Positions 37,999-47,010 of a DNA stretch of 64,000 nucleotides are shown one piece after another. The stretch covers positions 124,001 to 188,000 of the forward strand of contig NZ_QLKS01000001.1 in NCBI RefSeq assembly GCF_003350005.1, read 5' to 3'. Position 1 is the first letter of the stretch; every line of letters starts with the position of its first letter. The notes under the pieces are model-generated. The model made no database searches. It saw nothing but the letters and a program-made list of their open reading frames with translations, and had not been told where the DNA came from. Source of the DNA: Psychrobacter proteolyticus (GTDB lineage Bacteria; Pseudomonadota; Gammaproteobacteria; Pseudomonadales; Moraxellaceae). Made by a program: the position numbers and the translations under genes.

Positions 37999-39669
37999 TT
38001 ACGAGTTGTTACCACGGTTGCCGCCGTTTGGACGGCCTTGGCCACGGCTGTCAGAACGACCAGCTGGACGACCTTGGCTGCCGCTTGGACGACCGCGACC
38101 AGTTGCAGCACGCTCACCACGTGGAACGCCATTGCTATCACCGCGGCTTGGGCCACCAGTGCGCTTGCCTTGATAAGGCTTGCCACCTGAACGCTCATTT
38201 GGTTTGCCAGATGAATCACGTGGCTTACCTTGATAACCGCTGTCGTTGCTAGCGCGTTGACCAGTTGGAGCGCTGTCGCTTGAACGACCACGACCTTGAC
38301 CACCACCGCTAGATTTACCAGCATAGCCACCGCTAGAACGACCACGGCCTTGACCGCCACCGCCGTTAGAACGACCACGACCACGGCCACGACCATTACC
38401 TTTGTTTTCGCTAGGTACGTAAGTTTTCTTAGGCTCCATACCTTCGATAACACATACTTCCATTTTGCGATCTAGATAACGGTTGATAGCGTTAAGCTGT
38501 GGACGATCATCCATGCTACATAGGCTGATAGCAACACCAGTACGACCAGCACGACCACAACGACCGATACGATGGACGTAATCTTCAGTCTGACGCGGCA
38601 AGTCATAGTTGATAACGTGCGAGATAGCTGGAATATCTAGACCACGTGCAGCAACGTCAGTCGCTACTAGAATTTTTACTTTACCATTACGCAAGTCTTG
38701 AACGATACGGTTACGCTTGCTCTGTGGCAAATCACCATGTAGGAAGCTTGCTTTATGACCCGCTTCTTGTAGCTGCTTAGCCAATTTCTCAGTGCTACGT
38801 TTGGTAGCAGCAAAGATAATGATTTGTTCCATATCTTGCTGGCAAACGATTTTGTCAAGTAAACGGTTTTTGTGATCAAAATCATCACAGTAGTACACTT
38901 TTTCTTCGATGTGTGCAGATTCTACTTTGATTGATACGCGCTCAGGATTCTTAGTGAAGCTGGCAGCGATTTTACCTACTGGGCCATCCCAAGTTGCTGA
39001 ACACATGATCGTTTGACGATCGATTGGCGCTGCACGAAGGATATCACTAATATCATCCGCAAAACCCATGTCTAGCATACGGTCAGCTTCATCAAGTACC
39101 AATACTTCTAGGTTTGACAAGTCAACGCGACCTGCATTGATATGGTCAAGTAGACGACCAGGAGTTGCAACGATTACTTGAACGCCTTTTTTCAAAGCAG
39201 TGATCTGACCGTTGTATGGTGCGCCGCCAACTAGTGGCACACAAAATAGACCGCGCATATCTTTAGAATAAGTGCGAACGCTATCATGTACTTGCTGAGC
39301 AAGTTCACGCGTTGGCGTTAGGATAAGTGCTTTGGTTAGTTTGTCAAAGCTAGTGGCACGGCTCAAACGGTCAAGTACAGGGATAACGAAAGCCGCTGTT
39401 TTACCACTACCAGTTTGCGCTGACAATAAAAGGTCACGACCTGCTAGAGCAAAAGGAATGGCTTGTTCTTGAATAGGGGTTGGATTGGTATAGCCACTGC
39501 GATCAAGCGCAGTAAGAATTGGCTTAGCAATGCCAAGATCAGTAAAGGTAATTTTGTTTTCTTCAGTGGCGTCAGTAGCAGCCGCTTGAGTATTATTATC
39601 AGTATTTGGAGTGTCAGTGCTTTCGATGATGCCGTTTTCAGCGGCGATTGCAGATAAGATGTCAGTCAT
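37999..39669 (-). CDS. DEAD-box RNA helicase (RhlE-like)
   Basis: A 556-residue ATP-dependent RNA helicase. All core motifs are present: Q motif (GYTNPTPIQEQAIP), motif I AQTGSGKT, Ia PTRELAQQ, motif II LDEADRMLDMGF, motif III SATW (usually SAT), and the C-terminal ARGLDIPAI and HRIGRCGRAGRTG. After the core (about residue 410) comes a basic Gly/Arg/Ser-rich tail with repeated GGGQGRGRSS units, an RNA-binding feature. Such helicases remodel structured RNA, rRNA or mRNA, often in cold growth. The gene is preceded by 584 bases without an ORF, so a long 5' leader, known for cold-shock helicases, is possible. It is monocistronic. Confidence 0.93.
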   Translation of the reverse strand: MTDILSAIAAENGIIESTDTPNTDNNTQAAATDATEENKITFTDLGIAKPILTALDRSGYTNPTPIQEQAIPFALAGRDLLLSAQTGSGKTAAFVIPVLDRLSRATSFDKLTKALILTPTRELAQQVHDSVRTYSKDMRGLFCVPLVGGAPYNGQITALKKGVQVIVATPGRLLDHINAGRVDLSNLEVLVLDEADRMLDMGFADDISDILRAAPIDRQTIMCSATWDGPVGKIAASFTKNPERVSIKVESAHIEEKVYYCDDFDHKNRLLDKIVCQQDMEQIIIFAATKRSTEKLAKQLQEAGHKASFLHGDLPQSKRNRIVQDLRNGKVKILVATDVAARGLDIPAISHVINYDLPRQTEDYVHRIGRCGRAGRTGVAISLCSMDDRPQLNAINRYLDRKMEVCVIEGMEPKKTYVPSENKGNGRGRGRGRSNGGGGQGRGRSSGGYAGKSSGGGQGRGRSSDSAPTGQRASNDSGYQGKPRDSSGKPNERSGGKPYQGKRTGGPSRGDSNGVPRGERAATGRGRPSGSQGRPAGRSDSRGQGRPNGGNRGNNS

Positions 39670-40253
39670 AAGAATCCTTGGTAAGTATAAGTTGCTGTAA
39701 ATTCAGCAAACTTGATGCATACCACTGATAACCGTTCACCACGCTGCTCTTATTAGCATTACCGAGCAATATAAAATTGTCGATAATTAGAAACCAAGCC
39801 AATAGAGCTTAGCGTCTTTATAATAAATGCGTTCGTGCTGTCTGACGTATTTTGGTGGTAGTGCCGAGTGTCTTATCCTTGCTTGATATACGCTCATTAT
39901 CAATGCTTTGTCCAAAGCAGATAAAGGCAAACAGCAACCAATCTAGACCCTAGTTATAGGCCAGTAGATAAGATATGAGTCAAAAATAACGGATATTTTT
40001 AAAGGTTATTTAAGTACACAAAATCATCGGCAACAATTACTTATGGTCATCCTAGACCCAAAATCGCAGGCGATGTTATCAATCTCATAATTCACGAAAG
40101 CCTAAGCTAACGTGGCGACGCAGTATAGCACAATAAAAAAATATATGTACCTATTTCTTCAATTACTGAGTAAATAAGCACTAATATTGTTGATAACAAA
40201 CGCATTTAGTTGATTATTTAATAACTAAAGCAAATGAACTACTCGCTATTTAT
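39670..40253. other. 584-bp region upstream of the helicase gene
   Basis: No ORF of useful length. It must hold the helicase promoter and leader. A small inverted repeat TTGCTG-N6-CAGCAA (39692-39709) overlaps the region just before the ribosome site. Beyond this I see no tRNA, riboswitch or operator. The far end is the 3' side of the DUF1176 gene, with no obvious terminator. Confidence 0.6.
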
Positions 40254-41549
40254 CTATCGTACTACTTTGACTTCTGTTACATAAGTAGGTAGCTGCCATG
40301 CCCCGCCCGCCTCAATTAAGCGGCAAAGTCCTGTGGTGCTTTCATGACTTTTTTCAAATGCACGGCCCGTCCATAGCCAGTCGGTTTTGCTCATGCAATC
40401 CCCGATGCCGCGTCCTTTCTGTACAGACGTAAGCTTGCCTTTATCGTAGCCAGTAGCATTGGTCGTTATCAACGTTGGCTTATAAGGCTTACTGTCGTTA
40501 AGTACCCAGATGCCCGCACCTGCATTATACGCTCCTTTCCAGCAATCATGCTGTGCTAGCAGTTGCTTACTATTTAGACGGCTAACACGCCACGGTGACT
40601 TATCTGAAAGATTGGGACAAACGCTGTCTGCATCTTTCATTGTGCTTTTCATCAACGAAGCAAGTTGAGAAGACTTCATCACGAACTTTCTATCGTCGTT
40701 ACTGCTATTCGATTTAGCACTGGGCAGGATAAAGCGTAGTACTGGTGCAGTTTTAGGAGATAAAACGCTATTATCAGACTTGGTAACGTCATTATTTTTG
40801 ATAAAAGCACTAGATGTACCAACGCGACCTTGGAACTCATCGGCTTTTAGCATGGCAGCACTGGCACCTTTGTCAGAGAGCTGCCAACGTGAATTGCGCA
40901 AGGCCAACGTAATCTTACTAGATTTAGTCAACGCCTCTAACAATGCAGTTACCTGCGCTTGAGTAAGCTCAGCGTTACCTGCAGCGGCTGAATATGGCTT
41001 CGTCTCACCATAGTCTTTATCATTAATAAACAACGAGATGCGATGACGGTTGCCGAGCTGCATTAGGGCTTTAGACGAGCTGTCCTTTGCCCCGCCAAGC
41101 TTTACTTTACCATCCACGCCAGCATTCGCACCTGCGCGGCGTACGAGCAATATAGAAACCGGAAACTCACTGTTATTCTCTGCTTGATACCCTGCCAGCC
41201 GGCACGTACGCGTATTATCACAGGCGACTTGCCAGTCTTGACTAGTAAACTCAGTCGATGTACTGGCCATACTGGTGGTACTAAATAAAGCTGTGCTAAG
41301 CGCTGCAAATACAGGCAGTAATATTTTATTTTTTATCATATAGGTGGGTTGTTCTTTTATTTTTTTAGGTATGTTTTCTGAATAATGCTTTACAGTGATG
41401 TTTTTGAGATTTTTATTAGACTGGGCACTATCTTTATAGCTATTGTCATCATACTTATTATCGTCATAGGTAATAACTGACCTACTAACACCAGTTAAAT
41501 CAGCGCCTCTTGATAGCGACATATCGTTTATATAATTATTGTTTTTCAT
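40254..41549 (-). CDS. DUF1176-domain protein with unusual N-terminal extension
   Basis: A 431-residue protein. From about residue 71 there is a typical signal peptide (MIKNKILLPVFAALSTALFS, cut near SMASTS) and a DUF1176 domain with W-x-V-A-C-D and paired Cys residues (WQVACDNTRTCRLAGYQ) that ends near residue 430. DUF1176 proteins are periplasmic and of unknown function. The 70 residues before the signal peptide are polar and Asn/Asp-rich. ATG 41549 has AAAGGTG about six bases upstream, whereas the internal ATG at 41339, which would give a normal secreted protein, has no ribosome site. The true start therefore remains open; the shorter form is biologically more natural. Confidence 0.75.
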   Translation of the reverse strand: MKNNNYINDMSLSRGADLTGVSRSVITYDDNKYDDNSYKDSAQSNKNLKNITVKHYSENIPKKIKEQPTYMIKNKILLPVFAALSTALFSTTSMASTSTEFTSQDWQVACDNTRTCRLAGYQAENNSEFPVSILLVRRAGANAGVDGKVKLGGAKDSSSKALMQLGNRHRISLFINDKDYGETKPYSAAAGNAELTQAQVTALLEALTKSSKITLALRNSRWQLSDKGASAAMLKADEFQGRVGTSSAFIKNNDVTKSDNSVLSPKTAPVLRFILPSAKSNSSNDDRKFVMKSSQLASLMKSTMKDADSVCPNLSDKSPWRVSRLNSKQLLAQHDCWKGAYNAGAGIWVLNDSKPYKPTLITTNATGYDKGKLTSVQKGRGIGDCMSKTDWLWTGRAFEKSHESTTGLCRLIEAGGAWQLPTYVTEVKVVR

Positions 41550-41706
41550 AATCATCACCTTTCAGTAGAAGAAGTATAAACACCTGTCTATTGTAATGGT
41601 GCTCGGCTATCTTAACGCACTAGTGTTTCTATCTGTTGTACTAATGTATCATTGTGTAAAGACAAAAGAAAGACCTAGCATCCGATATATCCATTTTTAT
41701 GAATAA

Positions 41707-41744
41707 AAACAAAAAGGCTGATAAACTATTTGCTTATCAGCCTT
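41707..41744 (-). terminator. Intrinsic terminator of yghU
   Basis: AAGGCTGATAA and TTATCAGCCTT form perfect 11-base arms around a nine-base loop; on the minus strand TTTTTG and TTTTTATT follow. It lies 70 bases beyond the yghU stop. Confidence 0.85.
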
Positions 41745-41813
41745 GCTACTGTATCTAAGATTTACTTATGTTTAAACTCTACTGCTAGATCTAAACTGTA
41801 TTGAGTACTTGGT

Positions 41814-42635
41814 TTAGTTGATTGGTTTTAGTTCTAGTGCTACTGCACGTTTAACTGCAGGACGTTCAGCGATTTTCTTAGCCCAACGCTGCAAGTGTTT
41901 GTAGTCCTCTACTTGTAAAAACTCTGCTGCGTCATAGAGCTTACCTAGTGCCAACTGGCCATACCAAGACCAGACAATCATATCCGCAATGTTGTAATCA
42001 GATTCATCATTGCCGCACAGGTACTCATGGTCTTTTAGATGCGTATCTAATACATCAAGCTGACGCTTGGTTTCCATCGTATAGCGGTTGATTGGATACT
42101 CTAGAGGTTCAGGCGCATATGCATAAAAGTGCCCAAAGCCGCCGCCTAAGAAAGGCGCACTACCCATTTGCCACATAATCCAAGACAAACAATCTGCTCG
42201 CGCTTTGCCAGTAGCCAGTGGCAGAAATCTATCAAATTTTTCTGCTAAATACATTAAGATTGCGCCCGACTCAAACAGTGCTATCGGCTCCCCCGCTGTA
42301 TCAGTAGAATGATCGACTAAAGCTGGAATCTTTGAATTAGGGTTTATCTCTACAAACCCTGAGCCAAACTGCTCACCTTTAGAGATGTCGATTTTGTAGG
42401 CATCATATGCTGCTGCGTCAATACCAAGCTCTGCCAGCTCTTCTAGTAGTATGTTTACCTTGACACCATTTGGCGTATTTAACGAGTACAGCTGTAACGG
42501 GGCATCACCAACGGGCAGCTCTTTATCATAGCGAGCTCCAGACGTTGGACTATTAATACTAGCAAACTTGCCGCCATTATCTTTATCTTGTGTCCAAACT
42601 TTGGGTGGTACGTATTTATTATTATCTTGACTCAT
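41814..42635 (-). CDS. yghU: YghU-like glutathione S-transferase / disulfide reductase
   Basis: A 273-residue cytosolic enzyme of the Nu-class GST group, which reduces organic hydroperoxides and disulfides using two glutathione molecules. The long N-terminal lead (YVPPKVWTQDKDNGGKFASIN) and the SLNTPNGVKVNILLEEL segment, with the Thr/Asn pair that contacts glutathione, identify YghU rather than other GSTs. FVEINPNSKIPALVD is the conserved loop before the glutathione-binding ES pair (ALFESGAILMYLAEK). The length matches the family. It is transcribed alone, divergent from the MFS gene, and ends at its own terminator. Confidence 0.93.
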   Translation of the reverse strand: MSQDNNKYVPPKVWTQDKDNGGKFASINSPTSGARYDKELPVGDAPLQLYSLNTPNGVKVNILLEELAELGIDAAAYDAYKIDISKGEQFGSGFVEINPNSKIPALVDHSTDTAGEPIALFESGAILMYLAEKFDRFLPLATGKARADCLSWIMWQMGSAPFLGGGFGHFYAYAPEPLEYPINRYTMETKRQLDVLDTHLKDHEYLCGNDESDYNIADMIVWSWYGQLALGKLYDAAEFLQVEDYKHLQRWAKKIAERPAVKRAVALELKPIN

Positions 42636-42977
42636 AATTTATCCTCGGTTTGTATTTATGACTGCCGCGAAGGTTTACTATAACGAGAACTCGTAACGTT
42701 ATTAAAGTCCTCTCTTGTAATCAATGTTGTGTTTCTACTGCTAAAGTAAAAGAAGATAAGCTATTAGCACGCATCGAATTTTTTGTCTTATTTCACCTCT
42801 TTGCCTTTTTATTAGCTACCCTTCGCATCGTTGCTCTTATATAAGTTATCTTATATCAGTTACTTTGAGTCACTTTTATTATGAGCCAGGCTTTCTTATA
42901 CTACTCAGCTTGCATAGTGATCTGCTCGCAAATACGCTATTTTCTTACTTTATAACGAGACGTTCAATGGGACTTAC
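42636..42977. other. Divergent promoter region yghU / MFS
   Basis: 342 bases between two divergent genes. It should contain both promoters. I see no convincing operator, RNA or small gene. Confidence 0.6.
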
Positions 42978-44354
42978 ATGGTAACGCTCACCCAGACTCA
43001 AGATAAATACCTGCCTTATGTACTAGCGGTAGCGCTATTTATGCAAATTTTAGACGCCACTATCTTGAACACCTCATTGCCACAAATGGCGCAAGCACTG
43101 GGTGAGTCACCACTAAAGATGCAGTGGGCAGTCATTAGCTATGCATTGACCCTCGCGATTTTTATCCCTATCAGTGGTTTTTTAGCGGATAAATATGGCA
43201 CACGCCGCGTTTTTTTATCCGCGGTCATTATTTTTTGTGTTGGCTCATTACTGTGCGCGGCTTCGCAAACATTAGATTTTTTGGTTGCCTCACGTGTGGT
43301 ACAGGGTATCGGCGGTGCCATGATGACGCCTGTCGCTCGTTTAATATTGGTCAAGTCTTATCCGCGCAATAAGCTACTCACTGTGATGAATTTTGCTGTG
43401 ATACCTGCGTTGGTTGCACCACTAGTCGGTCCAGTATTAGGTGGCTATATCGTGCAATATGCCAGCTGGCACTGGATATTTTTGATCAATATACCGATGG
43501 GTGTGGCAGGTTTTATCATGGGCAAAAAACTGGTTCCAGCGCTATATGAAGATACTAAGCGCCTTGATTGGACAGGGTTTGTATTGTTTGCCGCCGCTGC
43601 TTGTGGATTCACACTGGCTGTCGAGTTTGGTTCACAGACAGGTCGCGGAGTTTATGGGTTGTTGCTTGGGTTAGGCGCAAGTCTATTGATCGGCGCGTAT
43701 ATCTGGCATGCTAAACGGCGAGCAGCTCCCCTGTTTCCACTGAGCCTGTTTGATATTCGCACCTTTCGAATTGGTATTACAGGTAATTTGTTTACGCGGC
43801 TTGGCATCAGTGCCGTGCCCTTTTTGCTGCCCTTATTACTTCAGGTGGTGTTTGAGTACTCACCTTCGCAGGCAGGTTGGTTGCTTGCCCCGATTGCGGT
43901 TGGTGCTATAGGTATCAAACCTTGGGTTAGCAAGATTATTCAACGGTTTAGCTACCGTAAAGTGCTGGTCTACAATACCTTGTTTATGGGTTCGCTTATC
44001 ATTGTACTAGCGCAGTTTAACGATGCGTCGCAGTGGCTATGGTTTATACCGATCTTGACCGTCATGGGCGCCTGCAACTCTATGCAGTTTAGCGCGATGA
44101 ATACGATTACGATTGGCGATTTACAGGGAACACAGACTAGTAGCGGTAACAGCTTAATGGCAGTCAATCAGCAGTTAGCGATTAGCTTTGGTATTGCCTT
44201 CGGTGCTGCTGTATTGAATTTATTACGTGAGCGTCTGCAAATGGATACACTAGTGGCGTTCCAAACCACTTATTGGATATTGGGTATTTTGACCATTCTC
44301 TCGGGGCTGTATTTTTTACGTCTGAAACCTGAAGATGGACGCGGTTTATACTAG
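42978..44354 (+). CDS. MFS multidrug exporter (DHA2, MdtD-like)
   Basis: A 458-residue inner-membrane protein with about 14 transmembrane helices, a proton-driven exporter of the DHA2/EmrB-QacA group. Signatures: FMQILDATILNTSLPQMA in helix 1, GFLADKYGTRRVF (motif A) between helices 2 and 3, RVVQGIGGAMMTPVAR (motif B) and APLVGPVLGGYIVQYASWHW (motif C), all typical of MdtD relatives. ATG 42978 lacks a strong ribosome site, but the family start fits. No EmrA-like adaptor or dedicated regulator is adjacent, so it probably works alone. Its cargo is unknown. Confidence 0.92.
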   Translation: MVTLTQTQDKYLPYVLAVALFMQILDATILNTSLPQMAQALGESPLKMQWAVISYALTLAIFIPISGFLADKYGTRRVFLSAVIIFCVGSLLCAASQTLDFLVASRVVQGIGGAMMTPVARLILVKSYPRNKLLTVMNFAVIPALVAPLVGPVLGGYIVQYASWHWIFLINIPMGVAGFIMGKKLVPALYEDTKRLDWTGFVLFAAAACGFTLAVEFGSQTGRGVYGLLLGLGASLLIGAYIWHAKRRAAPLFPLSLFDIRTFRIGITGNLFTRLGISAVPFLLPLLLQVVFEYSPSQAGWLLAPIAVGAIGIKPWVSKIIQRFSYRKVLVYNTLFMGSLIIVLAQFNDASQWLWFIPILTVMGACNSMQFSAMNTITIGDLQGTQTSSGNSLMAVNQQLAISFGIAFGAAVLNLLRERLQMDTLVAFQTTYWILGILTILSGLYFLRLKPEDGRGLY

Positions 44355-44460
44355 GGCGTTTCTTCAATCGAGACAAGCTTTCTATTGAGTGAGACTTTAC
44401 GTACGGCACGTCTCTATTCTGTATATCCGAAACGTTAAAAATAGCTTATCTATAGACAGA

Positions 44461-44506
44461 AAAAAGCCAGTATGCGATTGTGTTATCAATCTCATACTGG
44501 CTTTTT
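44461..44506. terminator. Bidirectional terminator MFS / bfr
   Basis: AAAAAGCCAGTATG and CATACTGGCTTTTT form perfect 14-base arms around an 18-base loop, between convergent genes. Confidence 0.92.
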
Positions 44507-44535
44507 ATTACGACTTACATTAATAATAAGTACTA

Positions 44536-45015
44536 TTATGCGTCATCATCACTCATTTGCGATTGGATGTAGCGCTCTACACCAATACTCTCGATTAAGT
44601 CCTGCTGCGTCTCTAACCAATCTTCATAATCTTCATTGCCATCTTTTAGCGTGACTAATAGCTGGCGAGAAACATAGTCCGACTTTGTCTCACATAAGGT
44701 GACGGCATCAGTAATAATATCGAACTTTTGTCTCTCAAGGCGTAGGTTGCACTCAATGATTTCTGGTACATCTTCACCGACCAATACCTTGCCCAGTTCC
44801 TGCAAGTTTGGCAAACCGCCTAACAGCAAAATACGAGCGATTAGGTCGTCTGACCATTTCATCTCAGCAATAGATTGCTTATACAATGAGTCATTAAGTG
44901 CTTCTAGCCCCCAATGACGTGCAATACGTGCATGCAAAAAATACTGGTTGATGGCAATCAATGACTGCCCAAGTACTTTATTTAACGCGCGAATAACTTC
45001 TTTATCCCCTGTCAT
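44536..45015 (-). CDS. bfr: Bacterioferritin subunit, haem-type
   Basis: A 159-residue bacterioferritin subunit. It keeps Met52 (AEMKWSDD), the axial haem ligand shared across a dimer, but the ferroxidase site is gone: Glu18 is Ser, His54 is Trp, Glu127 is Asn and His130 is Tyr, although Glu51 and Glu94 remain. It probably binds haem and passes electrons for iron release, while the companion subunit (45084) oxidises iron. The two are tandem genes, 68 bases apart on one strand, and likely assemble into mixed 24-mers as in Neisseria-type BfrA/BfrB. ATG 45015 has AAAGGG upstream. Confidence 0.93.
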   Translation of the reverse strand: MTGDKEVIRALNKVLGQSLIAINQYFLHARIARHWGLEALNDSLYKQSIAEMKWSDDLIARILLLGGLPNLQELGKVLVGEDVPEIIECNLRLERQKFDIITDAVTLCETKSDYVSRQLLVTLKDGNEDYEDWLETQQDLIESIGVERYIQSQMSDDDA

Positions 45016-45083
45016 TACCTTTCTCCCTTTATCTCTATTATTTATGCTAAATACTGTGAATGCTATTCATACGTAGGATGATA

Positions 45084-45572
45084 TCAGGCAATATTAGGAG
45101 TGACTTCAGCCATTTGGCTTTGTAGATAATTCGGTAGACCAATCATGTCGATGAGACGGAGCTGCTGCTCAAGCCAATGCGCATGGTCTTCTTCGGTGTC
45201 TTTCAATTGCTCAACCAGCATCTCACGCGTGACATAGTCATGCTCTGCTTCGCAAAGTGCGATGCCCTCTTTTAGATGCTTCTGTACTTGGTACTCTAAA
45301 TCTAGGTCAAACTGCAACATCTCAGGGACAGTCGCACCGATATGGATGGCATCGACCGACATCTTTGGCGTGCCACTCAACATCAAGATACGGCGAATGA
45401 TATTCTGTGCGTGTAGCGTTTCGTCTTCCATTTCATGATGGATACGGTCGTATAACTTGCCATAGTGCCACTCAGCGTACATCTCTGAATGGATAAAATA
45501 TTGGTCACGAGCGGCAAGCTCACCACCTAGTAAGAAATTCAAATAATCAATGACTTTCTGGCTACCTATCAT
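45084..45572 (-). CDS. bfr: Bacterioferritin subunit, ferroxidase-type
   Basis: A 162-residue bacterioferritin subunit with an intact di-iron ferroxidase site: Glu18 ([11 protein letters not shown]), Tyr25, Glu51 and His54 (EDETLHAQ), a Glu in DLDLE, and an ExxH pair in EEDHAHW. The haem ligand Met52 is replaced by Thr, so it should oxidise Fe(II) but not bind haem in the usual way. It is the first gene of the pair and complements the haem-type subunit at 44536. A -35/-10-like pair (TTGCCA, TATAAT, spacing only 15) lies about 50-75 bases upstream. Iron storage and protection from oxidative stress are the known family roles. Confidence 0.94.
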   Translation of the reverse strand: MIGSQKVIDYLNFLLGGELAARDQYFIHSEMYAEWHYGKLYDRIHHEMEDETLHAQNIIRRILMLSGTPKMSVDAIHIGATVPEMLQFDLDLEYQVQKHLKEGIALCEAEHDYVTREMLVEQLKDTEEDHAHWLEQQLRLIDMIGLPNYLQSQMAEVTPNIA

Positions 45573-45934
45573 AACGCGTACTCCCCTATTTATTTTTACC
45601 GATCACCATACATCCACAATTTATTATATAAGGATAGCATAATTGGCAAACTGATCAGTAAAAATCAAAATCAATAAAATGGCTTATAATCTCAGGTAAA
45701 TATAGTAGCATACAGGCGCAGTATAGGGTGTAACGTTATGAACTAAGAATAAGATGCTAATTGAGAATCATAATTAGCTACAACTGGCATGAGACTATTT
45801 AATATAGTTCGTGCTGGCGTTTGAGTGAGATTATATGGACGCTTGCACCCAACCCTTTATGTATAATAAATTTAGATGCAGAATATTGAATATATTTTAT
45901 CGTATTATATTACAAGGTATATGATTGATAATAT
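45573..45934. other. Intergenic region bfd - bfr
   Basis: 362 AT-rich bases without an ORF. It should hold the bfr promoter near 45620-45650 and the 3' end of bfd. I see no clear Fur box and no hairpin terminator after bfd. Confidence 0.55.
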
Positions 45935-46126
45935 TTAAACGGCGTATGCTAGATTATCGAGTTTTGCATGGTGTTCGTCTAGGTAGTCATTGACCATCGG
46001 CTCACAACAGCCACAGCACGTTGCTACATCGAGCGTATCTTTTAGACCATCGAGCGTATCAACACCTGCAGCAATAGCTGCTTTGATTTGCTTTTCTTTT
46101 ACGTTGTTGCAGATACATACGTACAT
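45935..46126 (-). CDS. bfd: Bacterioferritin-associated ferredoxin Bfd
   Basis: A 63-residue [2Fe-2S] protein that docks on bacterioferritin and reduces its iron core for release when iron is scarce. The four cluster cysteines appear as CIC near the N-terminus (Cys4, Cys6) and in the CCGCC block, with CEPMVNDYL following, all standard for Bfd. The frame can be extended to 46168, but ATG 46126 has GAGGAG eight bases upstream and gives the normal family length. It is close to the two bfr genes on the same strand, and a Fur-like box lies upstream at 46287, consistent with iron-starvation induction. Confidence 0.93.
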   Translation of the reverse strand: MYVCICNNVKEKQIKAAIAAGVDTLDGLKDTLDVATCCGCCEPMVNDYLDEHHAKLDNLAYAV

Positions 46127-46515
46127 GGATTGGCTCCTCGGAATACCACTATTCGATAATGACAGCATACGACACTTGTATAAAAAACTTTTGTGATAAG
46201 TGTCATTGATAAACGGATAATTTACTGTTTTCTAGCAATTAAAAATTAGTTGTTGAAATCACGTTTATCGCTTGCAGTATAATAACGATAATTATTATCA
46301 TTTTCAATCACATTCGATATATTTATTCGTTGAGACAGTATCCTTGTATTACAGGCATTTCATTTATGTAAGCGGATATAAGTGTGCGTGTAACCGAATA
46401 TTGTCAAAGGTAGTGAATTGACGATGAACTGTAAATTTGCTTATTTTTTAATCGATTTTGTAGATAACTGCTGTTATATTGAACCCCTATTAACGAAGCC
46501 CATTGGAATTCTCCT
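46127..46515. other. Divergent control region bfd / arsR
   Basis: 389 bases between divergent genes, holding the Fur-like site at 46287. I see no ORF or RNA gene. Confidence 0.6.
46287..46305. promoter_or_regulatory. Fur-box-like site
   Basis: GATAATTATTATCATTTTC agrees with the 19-base Fur consensus GATAATGATAATCATTATC at 16 positions. It lies about 160 bases upstream of bfd and 210 upstream of the ArsR gene, so it could control either. Confidence 0.7.
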
Positions 46516-46845
46516 ATGTCTGATAATAATTTTACGATACGACCTATTGATTTATTCAAAGTCCTATCTGATCCGACACGTCTAAAAATATTTCAAATTC
46601 TTTTTAAAAAAGAAGCACGTTGCGTGGGTGATTTGGTAGATATGCTTGACCAGCCACAACCGACGATATCACGTCACCTAAACCATTTGAAAAAACTGGG
46701 TATTTTAAGCTGTGTACGTGACGGTACTTGGATGTGGTATGAGGTCGCTGATGATTTACCAGATTGGTGTCAAGATATCTTAGACATCACCTACGAGCAA
46801 ATCTCTCCTAGAGGGACCGGTATAGATGTATCGGATCTTGCTTAG
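46516..46845 (+). CDS. ArsR/SmtB-family regulator
   Basis: A 109-residue winged-helix regulator. The recognition region QPTISRHLNHLKKLGIL and the N-terminal LFKVLSDPTRLKIFQILF are typical of ArsR proteins, which release DNA when metal or thiol-reactive ligands bind. Only one Cys (EARCVGDLV) lies at the usual alpha-3 sensing position, followed by others near WCQDIL and LSCVRD, so the classic CxC As(III) site is absent. No arsenic or metal-efflux gene is adjacent. The Fur-like box upstream links it to iron. Target and signal are unknown. Confidence 0.88.
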   Translation: MSDNNFTIRPIDLFKVLSDPTRLKIFQILFKKEARCVGDLVDMLDQPQPTISRHLNHLKKLGILSCVRDGTWMWYEVADDLPDWCQDILDITYEQISPRGTGIDVSDLA

Positions 46846-46933
46846 ATACTATTGTCCGCTTAGACTTTTAGCTCTTTGACTGCGCTTTATAAAAAGCGCT
46901 TGAGACAATAGATCTGCGCCCATGCGCCAAACC

Positions 46934-46965
46934 AAAAAAGACCTACTCTCGTAGGTCTTTTTTTT
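46934..46965. terminator. Bidirectional terminator arsR / cysA
   Basis: AAAAAAGACCTAC and GTAGGTCTTTTTT form a short stable stem with a TCTC loop and T-tracts both ways, between convergent genes. Confidence 0.93.
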
Positions 46966-47010
46966 GTTCAACTATTGATTATTCAACCTAAATTGCGCTA
47001 GGTCAAATAA

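Noticed and set aside
37977-38453. 158-residue ORF rich in Val/Ala on the helicase strand, and a 93-residue ORF opposite it
   Set aside because: Both are shadow frames produced by the repetitive Gly/Arg-coding tail of the helicase; neither has a ribosome site or family features.
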